Source: Streptosporangiaceae bacterium | GTDB taxonomy: Bacteria > Actinomycetota > Actinomycetes > Streptosporangiales > Streptosporangiaceae | Assembly: GCA_019246795.1 (NCBI GenBank) | Contig: JAFAPY010000059.1 | Coordinates: 1 to 38,439, forward strand | DNA: 38,439 nucleotides | Direction of reading: 5' to 3' | Shown here: in pieces, positions 27,691-34,859 of the stretch | How positions within the stretch are numbered: position 1 is the stretch's first letter | Layout of the letters: each line of letters starts with the position of its first letter | Made by a program: the position numbers and the translations under genes | The notes under the pieces: generated by a model | The model's database searches: none | What the model was told of the DNA's origin: nothing | Seen by the model: only the letters and a program-made list of their open reading frames with translations

Positions 27691-29670
27691 ATGGACCATA
27701 CCCTGGCCGACCCCCCGCCCACCTCCCCAGACCCCCTCACTGGGCGCCTGCTGGACGGGCGCTACGCAGTGACGGCGCGCATCGCGCACGGCGGGATGGC
27801 CACCGTGTACCTGGCCACCGACACCCGGCTGGACCGCGAGGTGGCGATCAAGGTCATGCACGCGGAGCTGGCCAGGGACGCCGATTTCGTGCGCAGGTTC
27901 ATCGGCGAGGCCAAGTCGGTCGCCCGGCTGTCGCACCAGAACGTGGTCGCGGTCTTCGACCAGGGCGCCGACGGCCCGTTCCTGTACCTGGCGATGGAGT
28001 ACGTGCCGGGGCGCACGCTCAAGGAGGTGGTGCACGAGCGCGGCCGCTTTGCGCCGGCCGCGGCGCTCGACATCATGGCCGGCGTGCTGGAAGGCCTTGC
28101 CGCCGCGCATGTGTCCGGCATCGTGCACCGCGACGTCAAGCCGGAGAACGTGCTGCTGACCGCCGACGGGCGGGTCAAGGTGGCCGACTTCGGCCTGGCC
28201 AGGGCTCAGGCGGCCGCCGGGCACACCAGCGCGGGCCTGCTCATCGGGACCGTCGCCTACCTGCCGCCGGAGCAGGTGACCGGCGAGGGCAGCGGCCCGC
28301 GCGGGGACGTCTACTCGGCGGGAGTGATGCTGTTCGAGCTGCTCACCGGCCGCCAGCCGTTCACCGGCGACTCCCCCCTCGCGGTGGCCTACAAGCACGT
28401 CAACTCCGAGGTCCCGGCGCCATCCGCCCTGGCTCCCGGCATACCGGGGCCGGTCGACCACCTGGTTCTCGCGGCCACGCGCCGCGACCCGGGGCTGCGC
28501 TTCGCCGACGCGGGCGAGTTCGGCCGCGCGGTGCGCGCCGTGAGAGCGGGCGCGGCCGGACCGAGCGGCCTGACCGGGGTGATGGAGGCCGGGGTGATGG
28601 GGGCCGGGGTGATGGGGGCCGGGGTGATGGGGGCCGGGGTGCCGGGACTCGTCGAGGCGCCGTGGCTGGACCTGGGCACCCCCGCAGGCCACGGCGAGTG
28701 GCCGGCCATCGATGCCGCCGGAGCCGGCGACGGCATCGGGTCTCGGACGCTGGTGGTGCACCGCGAGGACGACGGGGACTGGCTGGAGACCCGCGAGCCG
28801 TTCCTGCAACGGTGGCTGTTCAGCCCGAGGCTTGCCGTGATCGCGCTGATCGGCCTGCTGGGCGCCGGGCTGGGATTCGGCGGATGGTGGCTGGCTTCCG
28901 GCCGGTACACACGCGTGCCAGCGGTGGCCGGGGACTCGGTCGCCGCGGCCACCGCCGCGCTGACCGCTGACGGCTTCCACGTCTCCCGGGACATACGCGT
29001 GCACAGCAACACCGTGCGGCAAGGCATGGTCCTGGGCACCAGCCCGTCCGGCCGGGTCGCGCGGGGCTCCGCCGTCGCCGTCATGGTCGCGGCCGGGCCG
29101 TTCACGTCCACGGTGCCCGACGTTCACGGACAGTCGCTGACCGCCGCGGAGGCCGCGCTGCGCCGCGTACACCTGTCGTTCCGGACGCAGCAGGTCCCCT
29201 CGGGGGTCCCGGCACGCACCGTGCTCGGCACGTACCCGGCTGCGGGCACCTCCCAGCCGCAGACCCAGCCGGTCACCATCGTGGTCGCCGCACCGCTGCA
29301 GGTGCCGAACTTCTTCGGGATGAACGTCCAGGTGGCGCAGCAGTGGGCGCAGCAGCACGGCTTCAGCCTGCAGCAGCAGCCGGACTCGGGCAGCCAGCAG
29401 CCGCAGGGCACCATCACCGGGCAGCAGCCGCCCCCGGGCACGGCCGTCCAGCAGGGCGAGCAGGTGGCCGTCACCGTGTCCACCGGGCCGCAGCTTGTCA
29501 ACGTACCGGACGTGATCGGCTTGCCCCTGGGCCAGGCGACTCTGCAGCTGCAGGCCGCCGGGTTCGTCGTCAAGGTGAACAGCTACGGGCCTTTCAGCAG
29601 GGTGTTCGACTTCACGCCGGTGGGCCAGGCGCCGCGCGGCAGCGTCGTCACCCTGGACGTGGGTTTGTAG
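27691..29670 (+). CDS. Membrane Ser/Thr protein kinase with four PASTA domains
   Basis: A 659-residue receptor kinase. The cytoplasmic kinase domain (about 24-290) is intact: G-loop IAHGGMATVY, Lys54 in AIKV, HRDVKPEN (Asp148), DFG (166-168) and the P+1 region GTVAYLPPEQ. A linker contains GVMGA repeats (296-317) encoded by a 15-base tandem repeat. A transmembrane helix lies at about 381-403. The extracellular part has four PASTA units of about 65 residues, the third rich in Gln (QQQPDSGSQQPQG). PASTA domains bind peptidoglycan fragments, so the kinase probably links cell wall state to growth. Neighbours (metF, Rv2175c-like protein, DAHP synthase) match the PknL region of mycobacteria, although PknL itself lacks PASTA units as I recall. 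Confidence 0.96.
   Translation: MDHTLADPPPTSPDPLTGRLLDGRYAVTARIAHGGMATVYLATDTRLDREVAIKVMHAELARDADFVRRFIGEAKSVARLSHQNVVAVFDQGADGPFLYLAMEYVPGRTLKEVVHERGRFAPAAALDIMAGVLEGLAAAHVSGIVHRDVKPENVLLTADGRVKVADFGLARAQAAAGHTSAGLLIGTVAYLPPEQVTGEGSGPRGDVYSAGVMLFELLTGRQPFTGDSPLAVAYKHVNSEVPAPSALAPGIPGPVDHLVLAATRRDPGLRFADAGEFGRAVRAVRAGAAGPSGLTGVMEAGVMGAGVMGAGVMGAGVPGLVEAPWLDLGTPAGHGEWPAIDAAGAGDGIGSRTLVVHREDDGDWLETREPFLQRWLFSPRLAVIALIGLLGAGLGFGGWWLASGRYTRVPAVAGDSVAAATAALTADGFHVSRDIRVHSNTVRQGMVLGTSPSGRVARGSAVAVMVAAGPFTSTVPDVHGQSLTAAEAALRRVHLSFRTQQVPSGVPARTVLGTYPAAGTSQPQTQPVTIVVAAPLQVPNFFGMNVQVAQQWAQQHGFSLQQQPDSGSQQPQGTITGQQPPPGTAVQQGEQVAVTVSTGPQLVNVPDVIGLPLGQATLQLQAAGFVVKVNSYGPFSRVFDFTPVGQAPRGSVVTLDVGL
28576..28650 (+). 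repeat. 15-base tandem repeat in the kinase linker
   Basis: Four units of GGGGTGATGGGGGCC (28576-28590, 28591-28605, 28606-28620, 28621-28635) and a diverged fifth. Each encodes GVMGA (the first GVMEA). The period is a multiple of three, so the reading frame survives copy number changes. Confidence 0.92.
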
Positions 29671-29692
29671 CGCCGGCCGGGGCGGCATCGGT

Positions 29693-29698
29693 TATGCT
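29693..29698 (+). promoter_or_regulatory. -10 box 7 bases before the aromatic leader peptide
   Basis: TATGCT, 7 bases, then ATG 29706. The leader peptide message would be leaderless. No convincing -35 was found. Confidence 0.45.
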
Positions 29699-29705
29699 GT
29701 GCGCC

Positions 29706-29780
29706 ATGCGTGAGCAGTTCTGGTTCTGGTTCGGCTACCGGTCCGGGTCCCGGACGGTCGCCTGCCAGACCTTGCGCTGA
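29706..29780 (+). CDS. Aromatic leader peptide of the DAHP synthase gene
   Basis: A 24-codon open frame whose product starts MREQFWFWFGY: three Phe, two Trp and one Tyr within seven codons, an extreme density of aromatic residues. It ends at TGA 29778-29780, 16 bases before a strong intrinsic terminator and 85 bases before a DAHP synthase gene. This is the plan of a transcription-attenuation leader in which ribosomes stall when charged Phe-, Trp- or Tyr-tRNA is scarce. The role is inferred from layout and composition. Trp-rich leaders before aromatic genes are known in Streptomyces and enterobacteria. Confidence 0.88.
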   Translation: MREQFWFWFGYRSGSRTVACQTLR

Positions 29781-29827
29781 CGGAAGCGACCTGCAAAGCC
29801 CCGGGCCGGCGGCCCGGGGCTCTTTTT
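29740..29827 (+). promoter_or_regulatory. Transcription attenuator of the DAHP synthase gene
   Basis: Within the leader codons after Tyr, GTCCGG-GTC-CCGGAC (29741-29755) forms a first hairpin. GGTCCGGG (29740-29747) can also pair with CCCGGGCC (29800-29807), which is the 5' arm of the terminator, allowing one G-U pair. These pairings exclude each other, as required of pause, antiterminator and terminator structures. The exact switch needs structure probing. Confidence 0.6.
29797..29827 (+). terminator. Intrinsic terminator (attenuator) before the DAHP synthase gene
   Basis: Stem AGCCCCGGGCC (29797-29807), loop GGC, stem GGCCCGGGGCT (29811-29821), then C and five T. Eleven perfect base pairs followed by a T run make this the strongest terminator in the window. 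It stands between the leader peptide and the gene, so it must be regulated. Confidence 0.92.
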
Positions 29828-29865
29828 GTACCCCAGCGCTATGGGCAGGAGTGGAGGCGGACCAC

Positions 29866-30912
29866 ATGGTCGTGGTGATGGCCGCGGAGGCCGGGCAGGA
29901 CGATATCGACGGCGTCGTCGACCTGGTGCGCGCTGCGGGCGGCGACGCCTTCGTCAGCCGCGGCATGTCGCGGACGATCGTCGGCGTGGTCGGCGACGTG
30001 GAGCGCCTGGGCACGCTGAACCTGCGTGCCATGCCAGGGGTGGGCGACGTGGTCCGGATTTCCGCCCCCTACAAGCTGGTGAGCCGGGAGCACCGCCGGG
30101 AGCGTTCGGTCATCAGTGTTGCCGGGGTGCCGATCGGGCCGGATACGCTGACGGTGATCGCCGGGCCGTGCGCCGTGGAGACCGCGGAACAGACGCTGGC
30201 CTCGGCGCTGATGGCCAGGGCGGCGGGCGCCTCGCTGCTGCGCGGCGGTGCGTACAAGCCGCGCAGCTCGCCGTACGCGTTCCAGGGGCTCGGCGAGGCC
30301 GGGCTGCAGATCCTCGCCGACGTGCGCGAGGCGGCCGGGCTGCCGGTGGTCACCGAGGTGGTCGACCCGTCCGATGTGGACCTGGTGGCCAGCTACGCGG
30401 ACATGCTGCAGGTCGGTACCCGCAACATGGCGAACTTCCCGCTGCTGCAGGCGGTCGGCGGCGCCGGCAAGCCGGTCATGCTCAAGCGCGGCATGAACGC
30501 CACCATCGAGGAATGGCTGATGGCTGCCGAATACATCGCCCAGCGCGGCAACCTGGACATCGTGCTGTGCGAGCGCGGCATCCGCACCTTCGAGAAGGCG
30601 ACGAGGAACACCCTGGACATCAGCGCGGTGCCGGTCGTGCAGCGGCTGTCGCACCTGCCGGTCATCGTGGACCCCTCCCACTCCGGCGGCCGCCGCGACC
30701 TGGTGCTGCCGCTGTCCCGGGCGGCGATCGCGGTCGGAGCCGACGGCATCATCGTCGATGTGCACCCGCACCCGGAGGCCGCGCTGTGCGACGGCCCGCA
30801 GGCGCTGGTGGACGCCGACCTGCGCGAGCTCGCCGCCGTGGCCGCGCACCTGTCGCCGCTGGTCGGCCGGACGCTCACTCCCGCTCCCGCCCTCGCCGCA
30901 GTTGACGCGTAA
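29866..30912 (+). CDS. aroF: DAHP synthase, class I-beta with N-terminal ferredoxin-like regulatory domain
   Basis: 3-Deoxy-7-phosphoheptulonate synthase, the first step of aromatic amino acid synthesis (PEP plus erythrose 4-phosphate). 348 residues. Residues 1-75 form a ferredoxin-like (ACT-type) domain that in relatives such as the Thermotoga enzyme binds Phe/Tyr. The barrel shows VIAGPCAVE (Cys102 metal ligand), KPRSSPYAFQG (131-141), MLKRGM (Lys207-Arg208), CERG (Glu236) and VDPSHSGG (268-275) with VDVHPHPE (297-304). The start ATG 29866 has GGAGG 8 bases upstream. It is the I-beta class, whereas Streptomyces and Mycobacterium use the unrelated class II enzyme at the comparable place, as I recall. 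It is controlled by the upstream attenuator. The symbol is by function. Confidence 0.94.
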   Translation: MVVVMAAEAGQDDIDGVVDLVRAAGGDAFVSRGMSRTIVGVVGDVERLGTLNLRAMPGVGDVVRISAPYKLVSREHRRERSVISVAGVPIGPDTLTVIAGPCAVETAEQTLASALMARAAGASLLRGGAYKPRSSPYAFQGLGEAGLQILADVREAAGLPVVTEVVDPSDVDLVASYADMLQVGTRNMANFPLLQAVGGAGKPVMLKRGMNATIEEWLMAAEYIAQRGNLDIVLCERGIRTFEKATRNTLDISAVPVVQRLSHLPVIVDPSHSGGRRDLVLPLSRAAIAVGADGIIVDVHPHPEAALCDGPQALVDADLRELAAVAAHLSPLVGRTLTPAPALAAVDA

Positions 30913-30916
30913 TATC

Positions 30917-30946
30917 TTGACATAGCCCGAACGGCCGGGGCATACT
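30917..30946 (+). promoter_or_regulatory. Consensus promoter of the Clp_N gene
   Basis: TTGACA (30917-30922), 18 bases, CATACT (30941-30946): the best -35 hexamer in the window. Transcription would begin near 30953, leaving a leader of about 37 bases. Confidence 0.6.
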
Positions 30947-30989
30947 GGCACGGGTAGATGCAGATGCCGCGGTGAAGGGGCAGGGCCCG

Positions 30990-31811
30990 ATGTTCGAGCG
31001 GTTCAGTGACCGGGCGCGCCGCGTCGTCGTCCTGGCGCAGGAAGAGGCCCGGATGCTCGGGCACAACTACATCGGCACCGAGCACCTGCTGCTCGGGCTG
31101 ATCCACGAGGGCGACGGCCTGGCCGCGCACGCGCTGCGCGGCATGGACGTCGACCTGGACACCCTGCGCCAGGAGGTGGAGGCGCTCATCGGCCGCGGGC
31201 AGCAGCCGATGCCAGGCGGGCACATCCCGTTCACGCCGCGGGCCAAGAAATCGCTCGAGCTTGCGCTGCGCGAGATGGTCCAGCTCGGCCACAACTACAT
31301 CGGCACCGAGCACATCCTGCTCGGCCTGCTCCGGGAAGGAGACGGGGTCGCCGCGCAGGTGCTGCGCCGGCGGGGCATCGAGCTGAACACCGTGAGGCAG
31401 GAAGTCATCCGGCTGCTGCACGGCCACCAGGGCGGCGAAGGCCGGCGCCGGCGCCGGACGGCGTGGGCGCGTTCGGGCGGGGAGGGCGCCACGCTGGACG
31501 AGGTCTCCCGCCAGCTACGGGAGATCGGCGCGCGGCTTGCCGCGATCGAGGCCAAGCTCGGCGTCGAGGAACCCCCGGCGCGGCGGCGGCTGCGCGAGAT
31601 CGAAAGGGAACTGGCCAAGGTCCGCATCCAGAAGGAATCCGCCATCGACGAGCAGGACTTCGAGCGCGCGGCCCGGCTGCGGGACCAGGAGAAGAAGCTG
31701 CTGGCCGACAGGCGCCAGGCGGAGGATACCTGGCTCGCGGTCGCGGACATGCCGGAGGCCGCAGCAGACGAACCGGGCGACGAGCCGCCGGGCACCGCCT
31801 CCAGCCAGTAG
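30990..31811 (+). CDS. Stand-alone Clp_N and UVR domain protein (ClpC N-terminus without ATPase)
   Basis: A 273-residue protein. Residues 1-70 and 78-145 are the two Clp_N repeats (FERFSDRARRVVVLAQEEAR; LGHNYIGTEHLLLGL and LGHNYIGTEHILLGL). A basic hinge (GRRRRRTAWAR, 151-161) and a coiled coil (169-245) follow, with a UVR motif (DEQDFERAARLRDQEKKL, 220-237). No AAA+ module follows, so it cannot unfold proteins itself. By analogy with ClpC N-domains and UVR adaptors such as McsA, it may bind phospho-arginine, adaptors or ClpC; this is inference. ATG 30990 begins the ClpC-like MFERFSDRARR; GTG 30972 is an unlikely earlier start. The C-terminus is acidic and disordered. Confidence 0.9.
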   Translation: MFERFSDRARRVVVLAQEEARMLGHNYIGTEHLLLGLIHEGDGLAAHALRGMDVDLDTLRQEVEALIGRGQQPMPGGHIPFTPRAKKSLELALREMVQLGHNYIGTEHILLGLLREGDGVAAQVLRRRGIELNTVRQEVIRLLHGHQGGEGRRRRRTAWARSGGEGATLDEVSRQLREIGARLAAIEAKLGVEEPPARRRLREIERELAKVRIQKESAIDEQDFERAARLRDQEKKLLADRRQAEDTWLAVADMPEAAADEPGDEPPGTASSQ

Positions 31812-31865
31812 CCGCGGGCCAGTGGCCGGGCCGGTGAAGCATGGGCTCGTTCGGGATAAATGGTT

Positions 31866-33095
31866 TTACTGCCGGTACTCCTGCGCGCTCATGGCAAGTT
31901 CCTCGGCCAGGTCGGCCACGTCCAGGCGGCCCTCGATGCGGCGCAGGTCGTCGATGCGGGCGCGGGTCTCCACCCGGCGGGGGGTGAGCAGCGTACAGCA
32001 GTCCTGGTCGGGGAGTTCGGAGATGGCCAGGGTGCCGATGCGGCGGCCCTCGGCCATGATCTCGGACTTGTCCCAGCCGATCAGCGGGCGCAGGATCGGC
32101 AGCGTGACCGCGTCGTCGAGCGCGGTGATGTTGGCAAGCGTCTGGCTGCTCACCTGGCCGAGCGAGTCCCCGGTGATCAGCGCGGATCCGCCGAGCCTGT
32201 TGGCCAGCGCCGCGCCGGTCTTGAGCATCAGCCGGCGCTGGGCCATGATCTGCAGCCGGTCCGCGCCGGAGGACGCCAGCGCCTGCTGCGCCTTGCCGAA
32301 CGGCACAACGAACAGCCGGGACCGGCCCTGGAACCTGTCCAGCCCGCGCACCAGCGCGTAGGCCTTGAAGATCGATTCCGGCCCGGTCAGCGGAATCCCG
32401 GAAAAGTGCACGAAAGAGCACCGCAGGCCGCGGCGCATCATCCGGTACGCGGCCACCGGCGAGTCGATGCCGCCCGACATCAGCGCGACGGCCCTGCCGC
32501 TCATGCCCACCGGCAGGCCGCCCTGCCCGGGCAGGCCACCGGTGAACACGAACACCTCCTCGGTGTCCACCTCGATGAACACCTCCGTGTCCGGGTGGCG
32601 GAGGTCGACGCCCAGGCCGTGCGCGTTCTGGATCTCCCGGCCGACGAGCACGGCAAGCTCCGCGGACGTCAGCGGGAAGCGCTTGTCCCTGCGGCGGGGG
32701 CGTACTGCGAACGTGCCGTCCTTGTCGGCGGTCAGCGCGACCGCGGCGTCGACCACGGCCTGCGCAGTCCTGGCCACCCGGAGCGGCTGGCACACCCGGA
32801 CGATGCCGGGGACGTCCCGCATCCGCTCGGCGAGCCTGGCCGCCGCCTCGGCCCGGCCGGCCTCGCCGCGCAGCGTGCCGTCGGCAACGCGGGCCATGAT
32901 GACCCCGGCCCGCAGGCACAGGTCGACCGGCACGCCGGTCTCCCGCGCCGCGGCGCGGATGTTCTGGTGCAGGATCCGCTCGAACTGCCGCCTGTTCCGT
33001 CCCTTGAGCACGATCTCGCCCAGCTTGAGCAGGACGCACGGCTCGCCGGTGCGTTCGGGTGCTAGCTGGCCCTGGTGTGCGGTGGTGTGCGGCAC
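31866..33095 (-). CDS. thiI: tRNA 4-thiouridine synthetase
   Basis: It adenylates U8 of tRNA and transfers sulfur to it; it also serves thiazole synthesis in some bacteria. 409 residues: an N-terminal ferredoxin-like region with LKLGEIVLKGRNR, a THUMP domain to about 170, then the PP-loop ATPase with ALMSGGIDSPVAAY at about 203-216 and an active-site Cys in DQDCCTLLTPR (about 363). No rhodanese domain follows, as in many Gram-positives. GTG 33095 is the start; AGGGG lies almost against it, so initiation may be unusual. The gene ends 54 bases from the Clp_N gene, tail to tail. Confidence 0.95.
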   Translation of the reverse strand: MPHTTAHQGQLAPERTGEPCVLLKLGEIVLKGRNRRQFERILHQNIRAAARETGVPVDLCLRAGVIMARVADGTLRGEAGRAEAAARLAERMRDVPGIVRVCQPLRVARTAQAVVDAAVALTADKDGTFAVRPRRRDKRFPLTSAELAVLVGREIQNAHGLGVDLRHPDTEVFIEVDTEEVFVFTGGLPGQGGLPVGMSGRAVALMSGGIDSPVAAYRMMRRGLRCSFVHFSGIPLTGPESIFKAYALVRGLDRFQGRSRLFVVPFGKAQQALASSGADRLQIMAQRRLMLKTGAALANRLGGSALITGDSLGQVSSQTLANITALDDAVTLPILRPLIGWDKSEIMAEGRRIGTLAISELPDQDCCTLLTPRRVETRARIDDLRRIEGRLDVADLAEELAMSAQEYRQ

Positions 33096-33189
33096 TCCCC
33101 TAGTTTGCCAGCCGCGGGCCGGTTTTTGGGGGGGCGGCCGGAGGCCGGGCCGGGGTGCTGGCCCCAGTGCCTTCCCGGGCGCCGGTGCC

Positions 33190-33195
33190 TAGGGT
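33190..33195 (+). promoter_or_regulatory. -10 box 6 bases before the small membrane protein gene
   Basis: TAGGGT, 6 bases, then ATG 33202. The GAGGG between is too close to the ATG for a normal ribosome site, so a leaderless message is more likely. Confidence 0.4.
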
Positions 33196-33201
33196 GAGGG
33201 C

Positions 33202-33582
33202 ATGAGCGTCAGGGAGGAAATCCAGGCCGCGGCGGCCGCGCACCGAGAGCTCGGACCCGGATACGACGCGGCGGTGGCCGAAGGGCTCGTGGAGCGCATC
33301 GGCGAGGAAATCGACAAGCGGGTGGATGCAAGGCTGTCCGTGCGCTTGCCCGGGGCGGCGGTCCGCGCGCCGGCGGCCCAGGCTGCGCGGCCCAGCCGGC
33401 TCGGCGCCGGAGCGGTGGTCCTGGCACTGGGCTCGATGGCATTGGCCATCGGCGCCACCGCGGTCGTCCTGCACCCGGGGGACGACTACCGCGCGGGGGT
33501 CAGCGGCGGTCAGGCGGTACTCGTCGCCCTGATCTGGATCGTCATCGCGTTGGTCAACGTCGCCTGCGCGCGGCGCCGCTGA
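33202..33582 (+). CDS. Small membrane protein of unknown function
   Basis: 126 residues. The N-terminal third is charged and helical (REEIQAAAAAHRELGPGYDA; LVERIGEEIDKRVDARL), followed by two transmembrane segments: LGAGAVVLALGSMALAIGAT (about 67-90) and GQAVLVALIWIVIALVNVA (about 102-121), with a short basic tail (CARRR). Codon use is typical of the genome. I recognise no named family; similar small proteins with a helical N-terminus and two helices are common in actinomycetes. Its stop runs straight into the tandem hairpin array. Confidence 0.8.
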   Translation: MSVREEIQAAAAAHRELGPGYDAAVAEGLVERIGEEIDKRVDARLSVRLPGAAVRAPAAQAARPSRLGAGAVVLALGSMALAIGATAVVLHPGDDYRAGVSGGQAVLVALIWIVIALVNVACARRR

Positions 33583-33787
33583 GGGGATCGGGCTCAGCCC
33601 GAAGGGGATCGGGCTCAGCCCGAAGGGGCTCGGGCTCAGCCCGAAGGGGATCGGGCTCAGCCCGAAGGGGCTCGGCTCAGCCCGAAGGGGATCGGGCTCA
33701 GCCCGAAGGGGCTCGGCTCAGCCCGAAGGGGCTCGGCTCAGCCCGAAGGGGCTCGGCTCAGCCCGAAGGGATCCGGATCAGCGGGAA
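33583..33787. repeat. Tandem array of ten 20-21-base hairpin units
   Basis: Nine near-identical units of 20 or 21 bases and a diverged tenth follow one another without spacers (starts 33583, 33604, 33625, 33646, 33667, 33687, 33708, 33728, 33748, 33768). The full unit holds the palindrome TCGGGC-TCA-GCCCGA, a six-pair stem; the 20-base variants have lost one G of the left arm. The array begins directly after a stop codon and lies between two convergent genes. It does not encode a conserved frame, since unit length changes between 20 and 21. Confidence 0.95.
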
Positions 33788-33800
33788 GGATATGTGCCCG

Positions 33801-33858
33801 ACGTAGGATAAGCGGCCAAATCCGGCCGCTTTTCCTTCGCGAAGCACCGATCCTACGT
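33801..33858. terminator. Nested hairpin between convergent genes
   Basis: An outer pair ACGTAGGAT (33801-33809) and ATCCTACGT (33850-33858) encloses an inner stem AGCGGCC (33811-33817) with GGCCGCT (33824-33830) and a short T run (33830-33833), plus TTCGCGAA (33836-33843). The inner part is a fair rho-independent terminator for the plus strand. The right outer arm contains the TAG stop of the methyltransferase gene. Confidence 0.65.
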
Positions 33859-34761
33859 GATCTTGTGACTGACGGTCGCTGTCTTGCTGGAGGCCCTCGA
33901 GTGACTCACGCCGTCAGGGCCGCGCTCAGGCCCGGCAGGGCCGCCGGGGAGGACGGCGCAGAGCAGGTGGTTGTCGCCGCGCTGCCATAGCGTGCCGATC
34001 TCGGCGAAGCCCGCGGCCCTGAGCGCCTCGACATGGGTGGCGAGCAGACCCGACCCGGTGCCGTGGTGGCCGGCCTCGACGTCGCGGCGGTTGCGTTCGG
34101 CAACGTAGCGGGCGAGCAGCGGGTCGGCGGCGGCCGCTTCCCACCAGGCGCGCCAGCTTTCCGGGTGGCCCTGCGGGAAACGCCGCCGGTCCTCGCGCTG
34201 CCGCAGCGCCAGGTGGAGCCGGGCCAGCGTCGGGGCCTCCTTCGCGTCCACCGCGAAGTGGTCGCCGTTGAGCAGCAGCCCGCCGGGGCGGAGCACGGTG
34301 GCAAGCTCGGCATACATCGCACGCAGGTGCGGTTCGGGCAGCCAGTGCAGGGCGGTCGTGCTCACCGCGGCGTCCGCGTGCCTGGCCAGGTCCAACCGCC
34401 GGGACCACCCGGGCTCGCGCAGGTCCAGGTCGATGAAGCGCAGGCCGGCCAGGGCCGGGTACGCGGCCCGGCCCAGCGCCAGTGCCACGGGGTCGGCGTC
34501 GATGCCGATGACCGTGGCGCGCGGCAGCCGGTCAAGCAGCCGGACGGCCAGCGATCCCGGGCCGCAGCCGACGTCGAGCACGAGCGGCTCCTGGCGGCCG
34601 GTTCCCTCCTCCACCGCGTCGATCAGCGCGGTGAACCTGTCCTCGCGGTCCGGCAGGGCTTCTTCCTGCTGGCGGTCCCAGCGCTCGACCCAGTCCCGTG
34701 CCCAGCCGACAGACGGGCCGGGCGGGGCGCCTTGTGCGGTGTCGTGGTCGGGCTCCCGCAC
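33853..34761 (-). CDS. Class I SAM-dependent methyltransferase
   Basis: 302 residues. The Rossmann fold shows motif I VLDVGCGPGSLAVRLL (about 61-76), motif II VIGIDADPVAL, motif III LDLREPG and the post-motif block STTALHWLPEPHLRAMYAEL, then VLRPGGLLL. The substrate is unknown; the type includes small-molecule and trans-aconitate-like methyltransferases. GTG 34761 is the start; AAGGAGG lies 6 bases upstream, a full ribosome site, in contrast to the leaderless genes nearby. The last 20 residues are a low-complexity tail. It follows the VOC-APH gene by 98 bases and could share its message. Confidence 0.88.
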   Translation of the reverse strand: MREPDHDTAQGAPPGPSVGWARDWVERWDRQQEEALPDREDRFTALIDAVEEGTGRQEPLVLDVGCGPGSLAVRLLDRLPRATVIGIDADPVALALGRAAYPALAGLRFIDLDLREPGWSRRLDLARHADAAVSTTALHWLPEPHLRAMYAELATVLRPGGLLLNGDHFAVDAKEAPTLARLHLALRQREDRRRFPQGHPESWRAWWEAAAADPLLARYVAERNRRDVEAGHHGTGSGLLATHVEALRAAGFAEIGTLWQRGDNHLLCAVLPGGPAGPERGPDGVSHSRASSKTATVSHKIT

Positions 34762-34859
34762 GCCGTGCCTCCTTGATCAGCCGTCGTTACTGGCTAAGCT
34801 ACCGACAACCTCGGGGCCGGCGGCTGGCGGGTGCGTGCCAGATTTGGACCAGCGGGAGA

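Noticed and set aside
27466-29688. 740-codon minus-strand frame opposite the PASTA kinase
   Set aside because: The kinase on the plus strand is complete with all motifs; the antisense frame has no domain.
33583-33787. CRISPR array
   Set aside because: Repeats follow one another without unique spacers, and no cas gene is present.
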